NCBI GenBank assembly: GCA_045604945.1
Contig: JAZUPA010000076.1
Location: 1 to 64,000, forward strand
DNA: 64,000 nucleotides
Direction: 5' to 3'
DNA from: JAISGQ01 sp045604945
GTDB taxonomy: Bacteria; Bacillota; Clostridia; Oscillospirales; Acutalibacteraceae
Shown: positions 16,440 to 24,278 of the stretch, one piece after another
Layout: each line of letters begins with the position of its first letter
Numbering within the stretch: the stretch's first letter is position 1
Translations under genes and position numbers: made by a program
The notes under the pieces: model-generated
Seen by the model: the letters and a program-made list of their open reading frames with translations, nothing else
Told to the model about the DNA's origin: nothing
Databases searched by the model: none

Positions 16440-16545
16440 GAAGCGAATGAAGACTTAACAAAACGCAAGTTTCACAATACAGAGCGTAATAACCCTCGAA
16501 AAACCCCATGGTTACGCGCTTTTTTGAATTGCATGGGTTTTTATG
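16440..16545 (+). ncRNA. Structured leader or small RNA upstream of proC
   Basis: The 325 bases between the TIGR04086-type gene and proC hold no gene but do hold this promoter-driven RNA. It can form a hairpin (arms 16449-16456 and 16467-16473, one bulged G) and then two competing structures. GCGTAA (16484-16489) pairs with TTACGC (16512-16517), ahead of a T-run at 16520-16525. AAAAACCCCATG (16499-16510) pairs with CATGGGTTTTT (16532-16542). The two cross each other, so they cannot form together without a pseudoknot. No known riboswitch class was recognised. Confidence 0.5.
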
Positions 16546-16636
16546 CACTAGATATAGTTGTTATTTGCGTTTGTTTGTACATTAACTTGTAGTTATTATT
16601 ATGTTTACAGAATTTCAGTCAATTAAGGGTGATATA

Positions 16637-17440
16637 ATGAGGCTTGGTTTTATAGGATTCGGTAATATGGCATCGGCTATTGCGTCCGGTGTTATCAGAG
16701 CAGGTGTTGTATCTGACAGCGATATTTATGCTTATGATGTGATAGATGTCAAGATCGACGAGTTCAGAGAGAGCAATGATATCAATAAATGCTCCTGTAT
16801 TGCAGAGCTTGTAGGATTCTGTGATATGGTTGTTCTTTCGGTCAAGCCCAATAATTATAATGATGTCCTCTCTGAAATTGCAAAGACCGATATCAGCGGT
16901 GTTACATTTGTCTCTATCGCAGCAGGTATTTCCACCGACAGAATAAAGTCTGTAATAGGTAAGGAAGCCATGGTTGTCCGCGTTATGCCCAACACTCCGA
17001 TTCTCCTGGGCTGCGGTGCTGCTGCTGCTTGCAGATGCTCAAATACAGGAGATGAGGAATTCAGAGCTGCCTGCTCACTCTTTGAATGCAGCGGCGAGCT
17101 TGTGGTGCTTGATGAATCAAAGATGAACGAAGTAATCGCTGTCAGCGGTTCTTCTCCTGCATTTCTCTTCCTTTTTGCAAAGGCTGTGTGTGAGTATGCT
17201 GAGTCGGTCGGAATAAGTTTTGATTCTGCAAAGCTTCTTTTTGCACAGACTATGGCAGGCAGTGCAAAGATGATCTTAAATTCCGGCGATGACCTGCAGA
17301 CCCTCATGGACAAGGTCACCTCAAAGGGAGGTACCACAGCAAAGGCTCTTGAGCATTTCTACGCATCAGGCTTTGAGGATATTATCAAAGGCGCAATGCA
17401 GGCTTGTACTGACAGAGCCAATGAGCTTGGCAAAGAATAA
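16637..17440 (+). CDS. proC: Pyrroline-5-carboxylate reductase
   Basis: At 267 residues it has the N-terminal dinucleotide fold (RLGFIGFGNMASAI) and the C-terminal signature of the family (DKVTSKGGTTAKALEHF), plus VRVMPNTPILLGCGA in the middle. It makes proline from pyrroline-5-carboxylate with NAD(P)H in the cytoplasm. The start at 16637 is chosen over 16601 because it begins the Rossmann strand directly and AAGGGTGA lies upstream. The structured leader at 16440-16545 may regulate it. Confidence 0.94.
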   Translation: MRLGFIGFGNMASAIASGVIRAGVVSDSDIYAYDVIDVKIDEFRESNDINKCSCIAELVGFCDMVVLSVKPNNYNDVLSEIAKTDISGVTFVSIAAGISTDRIKSVIGKEAMVVRVMPNTPILLGCGAAAACRCSNTGDEEFRAACSLFECSGELVVLDESKMNEVIAVSGSSPAFLFLFAKAVCEYAESVGISFDSAKLLFAQTMAGSAKMILNSGDDLQTLMDKVTSKGGTTAKALEHFYASGFEDIIKGAMQACTDRANELGKE

Positions 17441-17455
17441 AATTTCCTGATTCTT

Positions 17456-17487
17456 CATAACATATCTGTGAAAGCAGGTGTGTTATG
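17456..17487 (+). promoter_or_regulatory. Hairpin enclosing the ribosome site and start codon of the SpoIIM-like gene
   Basis: Arms 17456-17468 and 17475-17487 form 13 base pairs (two G-U) around a 6-base loop. The 3' arm contains CAGGTG and the ATG at 17485-17487 itself, so the whole initiation region is double-stranded. Confidence 0.7.
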
Positions 17488-18054
17488 AAAAGTATAAATA
17501 ATAAAAGACGTTACGGTATCTGGATTTTTGTTTTTGCGTTTTTGTTTTCTGTCGGCTTTGCTGCAGGTGGTTTTGTTCAGAAAAGTGACAGAATCAGCGG
17601 GACTATAGCGACTTATACGTTTAACCTTGTCGATTCAAGGCTCAGTCATGAAGCCCTTGCGATTTTTACAGATTCAGTTCTGCCGTATTTTGTGATTCTT
17701 GTTGTAATCTGTTTTTTTGCAGTGACGAGGGCAGGTCTGCTTCTTAACAGCTGCATTGTTCTGTGTCTTGGTCTTGGCGACGGCGCGCTTGTTTCTGCCA
17801 TTGCCTGCGATTCAGGGTTCAGTGGAATGGGATTTTCCCTTATTGTGCTGCTGCCTGGTATGATAGCCTCAGGCTGCGCAATCATTATGCTTGCAGCCCG
17901 TCTGACGGAGCTGTCTTCAGATGGCGACAGACGTCTCTGGTTTTGCCGCAAACAGGGATTGGCATCTCTGTTTATATACATTTTCGTTATTATTTTTTCA
18001 GGTGGACTGGATGTAACCTTTTCAGTGATTTATAAGGCGGTTGCTCCTGTCTGA
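17485..18054 (+). CDS. Membrane protein resembling stage II sporulation protein M
   Basis: The 189-residue protein has five or six membrane segments, starting with GIWIFVFAFLFSVGFAAGGF near residue 10, and a long extracytoplasmic loop after it, the topology of SpoIIM. SpoIIM is part of the engulfment complex with SpoIID and SpoIIP. Context supports the call: xerD follows 18 bases later and sigG after that, and spoIIM and xerD are near neighbours in Bacillus. Sequence identity cannot be judged here, so a generic membrane protein remains possible. Confidence 0.6.
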   Translation: MKSINNKRRYGIWIFVFAFLFSVGFAAGGFVQKSDRISGTIATYTFNLVDSRLSHEALAIFTDSVLPYFVILVVICFFAVTRAGLLLNSCIVLCLGLGDGALVSAIACDSGFSGMGFSLIVLLPGMIASGCAIIMLAARLTELSSDGDRRLWFCRKQGLASLFIYIFVIIFSGGLDVTFSVIYKAVAPV

Positions 18055-18072
18055 AAACGGAGGTTTAAAATT

Positions 18073-18981
18073 ATGGGAAGTACGATATTGAATAGTTTCA
18101 AGACTTATCTTGTGGAAAAGAAGGCTGTTGCTGACAATACTCTGGAATCCTATTCGAGAGATGTGTCCAGATACCTTGAATACCTTGAGCAGGAGGGCGT
18201 TGAGCTGACTGCTGCTGATACTGCGGTTGTTGAGGGCTTTGTTGAAGAGCTTAAGAATGCGAATAAATCCGCTGCCACCATCACAAGAACAGTTGCTTCC
18301 ATAAGGGCTCTGTATCAATATCTTATTATGATCGGCGCTGTTGAAACAAATCCTGCAAAGAATATAAAGCTTGAAAAGACAGAGAAAAAGCTGCCTGAAA
18401 TTCTCAATGACAAGGAAATTAGACTTCTTCTGTCAATGCCCAATTCCGAAGAGCCCAAGGGCGCTCGTGACAAGGCAATGCTTGAGGTTCTTTACGCCAC
18501 AGGAATCAGGGTTTCTGAGCTTATCAATCTTGATGTCAATGACGTTAAATGCTCAAAGGGTGAGAGAGGCGAGATCATCTGCCGCGGCGGAAAGACCATG
18601 AGAACTGTTCCCATGCATCCTGCTGCAGTTGCTGCCATGAGCCACTATCTTACAAATATCCGTCCCATGCTGGCTACAGATACCAGCGCTGATGCACTCT
18701 TTATCAATTTAAACGGGCAAAGACTCACAAGACAGGGCTTCTGGAAAATCGTTAAGAACTACGCCGAGGAAGCAAAAATCGACAAGGAAATAACTCCTCA
18801 CACACTGAGACATTCCTTTGCAATGCATCTTTATCAGAACGGCGCATCCCTTCACGACCTGCAGAAGATGCTGGGTCATGCTGATATCTCATCTACACAG
18901 CTATATGCAAACATCGTAAAGAAGAATAGTTTTTCCGATGTTTATGACAGATGCCACCCCTTTGCAAACAGAGTTCAGTAA
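18073..18981 (+). CDS. xerD: Tyrosine site-specific recombinase XerD type
   Basis: This 302-residue protein has an N-terminal SAM-like core-binding domain and the C-terminal catalytic domain with the tyrosine recombinase set: Arg in ATGIRVSELINL, His-x-x-Arg in HTLRHSFAMHLYQNG, His in LGHADISSTQLYANIV and the Tyr nucleophile in the same stretch. It resolves chromosome dimers at dif with a partner. A second Xer protein is encoded at 44226-45200. It lies in a unit with the SpoIIM-like gene and ends in a terminator. Confidence 0.88.
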   Translation: MGSTILNSFKTYLVEKKAVADNTLESYSRDVSRYLEYLEQEGVELTAADTAVVEGFVEELKNANKSAATITRTVASIRALYQYLIMIGAVETNPAKNIKLEKTEKKLPEILNDKEIRLLLSMPNSEEPKGARDKAMLEVLYATGIRVSELINLDVNDVKCSKGERGEIICRGGKTMRTVPMHPAAVAAMSHYLTNIRPMLATDTSADALFINLNGQRLTRQGFWKIVKNYAEEAKIDKEITPHTLRHSFAMHLYQNGASLHDLQKMLGHADISSTQLYANIVKKNSFSDVYDRCHPFANRVQ

Positions 18982-18993
18982 TTACATAATATG

Positions 18994-19024
18994 AAAGCAG
19001 CGATTTTTATCGCTGCTTTTTCTT
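18994..19024 (+). terminator. Terminator after xerD
   Basis: AAAGCAGCGAT and ATCGCTGCTTT form an 11-bp stem with a short T loop, followed by TTTTTCTTTT. Confidence 0.9.
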
Positions 19025-19095
19025 TTGTACGCTGAATTTAATAGCTTCGCTGCGGCAATAATCATAGTGTAAAATATGACGGGGAGCTGCAGCAG

Positions 19096-19866
19096 ATGCA
19101 ATATTACAAGGTAGAAGTTTGCGGTGTGAACACGGGTAAGCTCAGTCTTCTGACGGAAGCACAGAAGAATGAGCTGCTGAGGAAAAGTGCGGCAGGGGAC
19201 ATGAGCGCAAGGGATGCTCTTGTAAACGGAAATCTCAGGCTGGTGCTGAGTGTGGTTCAGAGATTTACAAACCGAGGAGAAAACCTTGATGACCTCTTTC
19301 AGGTCGGCTGTATCGGACTTATAAAGGCAATCGATAATTTTGACCTGTCCCAGCAGGTGCGCTTTTCTACCTACGCAGTGCCGATGATAATCGGAGAAAT
19401 CCGACGATATTTAAGGGACAACAACTCTGTAAGAGTAAGCCGCTCGCTGCGGGATACCGCGTATAAGGCGATGCAGGCCAAGGAGAGGCTTACGCTGAAG
19501 CTCGACAGGGAGCCGACGATAGAGGAGATTTCCGTCGAGCTTGAAATGCCCAGAGAAAGCGTTGTAATGGCTCTGGAAGCGATTGTAGAGCCTGTTTCCC
19601 TCTATGAATCTGTTTATTCTGACGGCGCAGATTCGGTATCAATAATCGACCAGATAGGAGACAACAATGACGAAGGCAACTGGCTTTCGGAAATATCCAT
19701 CAGGGAATCGATAAAAAATCTTGGAGACAGAGAAAAAAACATCCTGTCTCTGCGATTTCTGCAGGGGAAAACCCAGATGGAAGTGGCAAAGGAAATCGGC
19801 ATATCGCAGGCTCAGGTCAGCAGGCTTGAGAAAAGTGCGCTGAAGGCAATAAAAGAGAAGATATAG
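19096..19866 (+). CDS. sigG: Forespore sigma factor SigG
   Basis: The 256-residue sigma factor has region 2 (LVLSVVQRF, LDDLFQVGCIGLIKAIDNFD, RFSTYAVPMIIGEIRRYLRD) and region 4 (GDREKNILSLRFLQGKTQ with the helix-turn-helix AKEIGISQAQVSRLEK). The N-terminal YKVEVCGVNTGKL is the sigma-G hallmark that separates it from sigma-F, so it should direct late forespore transcription. A GGGGAG site precedes the ATG. spoIIGA and sigE, its usual upstream neighbours, are not here. A short GC hairpin follows at about 19872-19887 without a good T-run. Confidence 0.92.
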   Translation: MQYYKVEVCGVNTGKLSLLTEAQKNELLRKSAAGDMSARDALVNGNLRLVLSVVQRFTNRGENLDDLFQVGCIGLIKAIDNFDLSQQVRFSTYAVPMIIGEIRRYLRDNNSVRVSRSLRDTAYKAMQAKERLTLKLDREPTIEEISVELEMPRESVVMALEAIVEPVSLYESVYSDGADSVSIIDQIGDNNDEGNWLSEISIRESIKNLGDREKNILSLRFLQGKTQMEVAKEIGISQAQVSRLEKSALKAIKEKI

Positions 19867-19914
19867 AGAAAGCCCCCTGTGGGGCTAATTACATAAAAAG
19901 TTAACAGATAAATA

Positions 19915-19943
19915 TTGAAGTTGCAGACTGAGTGTGATAAAAT
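19915..19943 (+). promoter_or_regulatory. SigA-type promoter for the Thr/Ser-stalk surface protein
   Basis: TTGAAG, 17 bases, TAAAAT, with a TGA extended -10. It lies 43 bases before ATG 19986. Confidence 0.65.
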
Positions 19944-19985
19944 GCAGTTAAGTTTATGCTGATTTTATACATTTGGGGGCTTAAT

Positions 19986-21470
19986 ATGTTATTTGGAAAC
20001 AAACGTTTTATTGCCTTTATTATGAGTGTGATATTGTTGTTTTCCCTGCAGATTGGCTCTGCTTCTGCAGTTCTGGCTTCTGAAGATACTTCTGAATCAT
20101 CGGAGACCACATCGACAACTTCAACAACCTCGACAACTTCAACAACCAGCACTACGGCAACAACAACGTCAACTACTTCAACAACCTCGACAACCTCCAC
20201 CACTGCACAAAGCAACGGCGTTGAGGTAAAGCAGGTATTCTGTTACGGCTCGAATAACAAGCTTTATAATCAGGTGATAAAGTTTGGCGAGATTTCTGAT
20301 GCCTATACTGCAAATGTCTCAATTCCCCTGTGGATGAAGAGCCTGGAGATAAACATCAAGAGTGTCAGCGGAGCTACAGTTACCTGTGACGGTGTTGAGT
20401 TTGAAGCTGACGGCAGCCTGTACACTGCAACTCTTGAGTTTGAAGCTTCAAACAAATATAAATCCACGACCTACAAAATCAAAATCAAAAAGGGTGATAA
20501 GGAAAGCATCCTTGTTTTCAATCTTGTTCAGACTGTCTTTGAAACGAAGCTTGAATCGGTTTCGGTTGATTCAGTTGCTGCAGAAGGCAACAACGAAAGC
20601 GGTTATACATATGTACTGCCTGAGGGTACAACCTCCTGCAGAATCAAACTGAAGACACGCAGCGAGGAAAAGGTCACCATGGGTAAGCGCGGCGAAACTG
20701 CAGAAACCCTGGAGCTTACTTCCGACAAGATATTCCTCGAGAAGGTATCCCTTGAAGATGGCGAAAATATATTTGACATTACAGTTTCGGCACCCGGCAC
20801 TACTATCAGCACAACGCTGATAATCACTGTCGGAGAGCCTGTCGTTTCCTCTGATGTTGAATCTCAGCCCCCTGTTGAAGAAGAGGATGACGAGATTTCC
20901 GACAGCGATAACATAGCGGGATATATTCCTCAGGAGCCTGTAAGCAGTGTTCCCGAAGCTGTTTCATCCATCGTCAATAACAATAAAGGTTCAGGCTCAG
21001 ATAACGAAGGTACATCACCTCTTATCTGGATACTTATAGGTGTTGTAATTGCTATTGTGATCGGCGCCTGCATATTCATGATTGCAAGCATGGGCGGCAG
21101 CAAGAAGAGTTCATCCGGCGGCAGCCGCGGATATGGCGGCGCACCCTACAGAAATCCCCCGCCTCCGCCTCCCGCAAGACGCCGCGACCTCGGCAGATTT
21201 GTGGAAGATGATTACGGCTACGATGATTACTACGGCAATCAACCCGATGATGGCTATTTTGAAGAAGAAGGCTATTATGAGGATGAGGGCTACTACGAGG
21301 ACGAGGGCTACTATCAGGACGGCAACTACTACGATGATTACAGCCGTCAGGGACAGCGTGATGCCCGCCAGCCCCAGCGCTATGACAGACAGCCTCCCAG
21401 ACAGCAGTATCAGAGTCAGAGACGCGGAAACAGAAGCGACTTTGACGATTTCTACGATGATTACTATTGA
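19986..21470 (+). CDS. Surface membrane protein with Thr/Ser stalk and Tyr/Asp/Glu-rich tail
   Basis: The 494-residue protein has a signal peptide (cleavage likely after ASA near residue 28), a TTS-repeat tract at about residues 41-73, and an extracellular region of beta-rich segments to about residue 335. One membrane helix follows near 345-368 (PLIWILIGVVIAIVIGA). The tail after it, presumably cytoplasmic, has PPPPPP, three near-copies of EGYYEDEGYY and Arg/Gln-rich blocks. The outer part resembles cadherin-like beta-sandwich modules but is not assigned. The GGGGG site fits ATG 19986. Function is unknown; a sensor or adhesin anchored to an internal partner is possible. Confidence 0.65.
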   Translation: MLFGNKRFIAFIMSVILLFSLQIGSASAVLASEDTSESSETTSTTSTTSTTSTTSTTATTTSTTSTTSTTSTTAQSNGVEVKQVFCYGSNNKLYNQVIKFGEISDAYTANVSIPLWMKSLEINIKSVSGATVTCDGVEFEADGSLYTATLEFEASNKYKSTTYKIKIKKGDKESILVFNLVQTVFETKLESVSVDSVAAEGNNESGYTYVLPEGTTSCRIKLKTRSEEKVTMGKRGETAETLELTSDKIFLEKVSLEDGENIFDITVSAPGTTISTTLIITVGEPVVSSDVESQPPVEEEDDEISDSDNIAGYIPQEPVSSVPEAVSSIVNNNKGSGSDNEGTSPLIWILIGVVIAIVIGACIFMIASMGGSKKSSSGGSRGYGGAPYRNPPPPPPARRRDLGRFVEDDYGYDDYYGNQPDDGYFEEEGYYEDEGYYEDEGYYQDGNYYDDYSRQGQRDARQPQRYDRQPPRQQYQSQRRGNRSDFDDFYDDYY

Positions 21471-21478
21471 TTTATTTA

Positions 21479-21507
21479 TTGACAAAGCCTGCGCTTTGTG
21501 ATTAAAT
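21479..21507 (+). promoter_or_regulatory. SigA-type promoter of the tyrS leader
   Basis: TTGACA, 17 bases, TTAAAT. Transcription would start just before the T-box leader. Confidence 0.8.
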
Positions 21508-21509
21508 AC

Positions 21510-21775
21510 AACTAATAACTGTGAAGGGAAGAAGTACCCTGCACTTCATTCTTCAGAGAGCTGACGGTCGGTGCAAGTCAGCGGATGAGGCAGAGGAAAT
21601 ACATCCCGGAGTTGGGCTTCTGAAATTAACAGTAGGGAGCTTCGTGTGCGCACGTTACAGCGCAGAGTGATGCATGTCACTCGCTAAGGCCGATTGCCGT
21701 GAGGTATCGGTAAACTGAGGTGGTAACGCGTAATTTTACGCCCTCTGCATATTAAATGCGGAGGGCGTTTTATAT
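21510..21775 (+). promoter_or_regulatory. Tyrosine T-box riboswitch of tyrS
   Basis: The leader fills most of the 337-base gap before tyrS. It has the AGAGAGCTGACGG Stem I motif, the specifier region GGAAATACATCC with TAC (Tyr) at 21600-21602, and the T-box AACTGAGGTGGTAACGCG at 21713-21730. The terminator has arms 21738-21750 and 21756-21768 followed by TTTTAT. Uncharged tRNA-Tyr should stabilise the antiterminator and allow tyrS transcription. The TAC specifier agrees with the downstream enzyme. Confidence 0.95.
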
Positions 21776-21807
21776 TCCTCCGTAAAACCGAAAGGAGAAA
21801 GAAAACA

Positions 21808-23034
21808 ATGGGAGTTTACGACGAACTCAAAGCAAGAGGTCTGATTGCTCAGACAACCCACGAAGACAAAATCCGCGATCTTCTCAACAACGAAAAGGTA
21901 ACCTTCTACATCGGATTTGACCCCACAGCAGACAGCCTTCATGTAGGCCATCTTCTGCAGATGATAATCATGAGCCACATGCAGAAGGCAGGTCACAGAC
22001 CTATCGCTGTTATCGGCGGCGGTACAGCAATGGTTGGTGACCCTTCAGGTCGTTCCGATATGCGCTCCATGATGACCAAGGAAACCATCGCTCACAACGG
22101 CAGATGCTTTGTTTCCCAGATGGAGAATGTTGTCGATTTCGGTGAAGGCAAGGCAATGATGCTCAACAACGGCGACTGGCTCTATGACCTTAACTACATC
22201 GATTTCCTCCGTGAAATAGGTGTACACTTCTCTGTCAACAGAATGCTCACCGCTGAGTGCTTCAAGACAAGACTTGAAAAGGGTCTGTCCTTTATCGAAT
22301 TCAACTACATGCTGATGCAGAGCTACGATTTCCTTTGCCTTAATCAGAAGTACGGCTGCGTACTTGAGCTTGGCGGCGATGACCAGTGGTCCAATATCCT
22401 TGGCGGCATCGAGCTTGTAAGACGTGTTGAGGGCAAGGAAGCATATGGTATGACCTTCCAGCTTCTGACCACCAGCGACGGCAAAAAGATGGGCAAGACC
22501 ATGGGCGGTGCTGTATGGCTCGACCCGAAGAAGACTTCTCCCTACGATTTCTACCAGTACTGGAGAAACACCGAGGATGCAAGCGTTATCAAGTGTCTGA
22601 AGTTCCTTACCTTCCTGCCTCTTGAAGAGATTGAGAAGATGGAGAGTTGGACTGATAACAAGCTCAACGATGCAAAGGAAATCCTTGCTTACGAGGTTAC
22701 CAAGATCGTTCACGGTGAGGAAGAGGCTGAAAAGGCAAGAGCTGCAGCAAGAGCAATCTTCGGCGGCACAGGCGATGTTGAGAACATGCCTGCAACTGCT
22801 GTTGCTGACAGTGAATTTGTTGACGGCGCAATCGAAGTAACTCAGCTTATGGTACTCTGCGCCCTTGCAAAATCCAAGGGCGAAGCAAGAAGACTTGTTG
22901 AGCAGGGCGGCGTTATGATCGACGGCGAAAAGGTTGCTGATGTAAAGGCGACTGTTTCCAAGGATGCCTTCGAAAAGGGACATGTAGTTATCAAGAAGGG
23001 CAAGAAGGTCTTCCATAAGGCTACATTAAATTAA
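21808..23034 (+). CDS. tyrS: Tyrosyl-tRNA synthetase
   Basis: This 408-residue class I synthetase has the HIGH-type motif HVGHLLQ, the tyrosine-binding DPTADSLHVG region, KMGKT as its KMSKS loop, and an S4 RNA-binding domain at the C-terminus (SKGEARRLVEQGGV). It charges tRNA-Tyr. AAAGGAG precedes the ATG. It is controlled by the T-box leader and ends in a terminator, so it is a single-gene unit. Confidence 0.97.
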   Translation: MGVYDELKARGLIAQTTHEDKIRDLLNNEKVTFYIGFDPTADSLHVGHLLQMIIMSHMQKAGHRPIAVIGGGTAMVGDPSGRSDMRSMMTKETIAHNGRCFVSQMENVVDFGEGKAMMLNNGDWLYDLNYIDFLREIGVHFSVNRMLTAECFKTRLEKGLSFIEFNYMLMQSYDFLCLNQKYGCVLELGGDDQWSNILGGIELVRRVEGKEAYGMTFQLLTTSDGKKMGKTMGGAVWLDPKKTSPYDFYQYWRNTEDASVIKCLKFLTFLPLEEIEKMESWTDNKLNDAKEILAYEVTKIVHGEEEAEKARAAARAIFGGTGDVENMPATAVADSEFVDGAIEVTQLMVLCALAKSKGEARRLVEQGGVMIDGEKVADVKATVSKDAFEKGHVVIKKGKKVFHKATLN

Positions 23035-23049
23035 CAGTTTCGACACAAT

Positions 23050-23087
23050 AAAAAACGGCTTTATGTCTTTACATGAAGCCGTTTTTT
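23050..23087 (+). terminator. Terminator after tyrS
   Basis: AAAAAACGGCTT and AAGCCGTTTTTT flank a partly paired loop. A- and T-runs on both sides make it bidirectional in form. Confidence 0.88.
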
Positions 23088-23127
23088 AGTATAATTATAT
23101 TTATGTGAAGAAAGGTAGGTGAGTGCA

Positions 23128-24165
23128 GTGCCGTCATTGGAAATGGGCGTTGATGTTGGTATAGATCTTGGCACATCAATGGTTAAAATATTTACACCCG
23201 ACAGGGGCATTGTGCTCAAGGAGCCTGCTGTTGTCGCAGTTGACAGGGATACAAACGAGATTCTTGCAATCGGCACCGATGCCTACAGAATGCTCGGTCG
23301 CACCTCTGACAGAATTGCCGTTGTATATCCTCTTAAAGACGGTGTTATCTCCGATTATGACCTTGCAGAAGCAATGCTGACTGCGCTGGTTCGTCTAGTG
23401 TGCGGAAACAAGATATTCATGCCGCGAGTAGTTGTGTGCGTTCCCATCGGCATTACCGAGGTCGAAAGACGTGCGGTAGTCGATGCGCTCAGAGCGGCGG
23501 GAGCAAGAAAAGTATGTCTTATTGACGAGGTTATTGCCGCAGCCCTCGGTGCAGGGCTTGATATTTCTCAGCCCTTCGGACAGATAGTCTGTGATGTGGG
23601 CGGCGGTACGGCAGATGTAGGTATTATCTCTCTTAATAATACTGTTGTTTCTACCTCTGTAAAGCATGCAGGCAATAAATTTGACGATGCAATCATAAAG
23701 CAGGTCAGAAGAGATCACAATCTTATCATAGGACCTCGAACTGCTGAGAATCTTAAAAAGGAAATCGGCGGAGTTGTTCCAAGAGATAAGCTGCTGACCT
23801 CCATCATAAAGGGCAGAGATGCAAGAAGCGGCATGCCAAGACAGGCGGAAGCCACTTCCGATGAGCTTATCGAAGCTCTTGAGGAGCAGTGCATTTACAT
23901 CTGCAGAGCAATCCAGAGCGTTATAGAAGATGCACCTCCTGAGCTTGTAGCTGACCTTTATGACCACGGTCTTGTTCTCACAGGCGGCAGCGCTATGCTC
24001 TACGGTCTTGATAAGATGATTTCAAGAAAAACAAGACTTAACGTATATGTTGCTCATGATCCGCAGAGCTGTGTTGTTTCAGGTACCGGCAAGGCGATTG
24101 CCTTTATAGATACAATGGACGAAGTCGAGCTTGTAACCTCACCTCTGGACATATATTCGTACTGA
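23128..24165 (+). CDS. mreB: MreB/Mbl-type rod-shape actin homologue
   Basis: The 345-residue protein has the actin-fold motifs: phosphate 1 VGIDLGTSMVKIF, connect 1 YPLKDGVISDYDLAE, phosphate 2 CDVGGGTADVGIISL and the adenosine loop LTGGSAMLYGL. It forms membrane-associated filaments guiding lateral wall synthesis. The start is taken as GTG 23128 with AGGTGA just upstream; GTG 23119 would sit in that site. It is a monocistron flanked by terminators and not next to mreCD or minCD, so it could be Mbl or MreBH rather than the main MreB. Confidence 0.88.
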   Translation: MPSLEMGVDVGIDLGTSMVKIFTPDRGIVLKEPAVVAVDRDTNEILAIGTDAYRMLGRTSDRIAVVYPLKDGVISDYDLAEAMLTALVRLVCGNKIFMPRVVVCVPIGITEVERRAVVDALRAAGARKVCLIDEVIAAALGAGLDISQPFGQIVCDVGGGTADVGIISLNNTVVSTSVKHAGNKFDDAIIKQVRRDHNLIIGPRTAENLKKEIGGVVPRDKLLTSIIKGRDARSGMPRQAEATSDELIEALEEQCIYICRAIQSVIEDAPPELVADLYDHGLVLTGGSAMLYGLDKMISRKTRLNVYVAHDPQSCVVSGTGKAIAFIDTMDEVELVTSPLDIYSY

Positions 24166-24168
24166 TTC

Positions 24169-24197
24169 AAACGGCAGGAAAATATCCTGCCGTTTTT
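24169..24197 (+). terminator. Terminator after mreB
   Basis: AAACGGCAGGA and TCCTGCCGTTT form an 11-bp stem around AAATA, followed by TTTTTGG. It begins 3 bases after the stop codon. Confidence 0.92.
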
Positions 24198-24218
24198 GGT
24201 TTATACGTTGATGATATC

Positions 24219-24246
24219 TTGAAAGTAGATTTTTCTGTGGTATAAT
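24219..24246 (+). promoter_or_regulatory. SigA-type promoter of glpK
   Basis: TTGAAA, 16 bases, TATAAT with a TGG extended -10, 32 bases before the glpK start. Confidence 0.75.
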
Positions 24247-24278
24247 GTAAAAAATATCAAATTTCGGGAGGCGTTTTT

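Noticed and set aside
18073..18981. Integrase of a mobile element.
   Set aside because: No excisionase, att-like repeats or element genes nearby; context with the SpoIIM-like gene and sigG fits housekeeping XerD.
19021..19095. A sigma-F/G type promoter upstream of sigG.
   Set aside because: CATAGTG and TGAAT-like elements are present but the spacing does not fit the consensus, so no call was made.
20100..20215. CRISPR-like or tandem DNA repeat.
   Set aside because: The short repeat is the coding repeat for Thr-Thr-Ser in the surface protein; there are no spacers.
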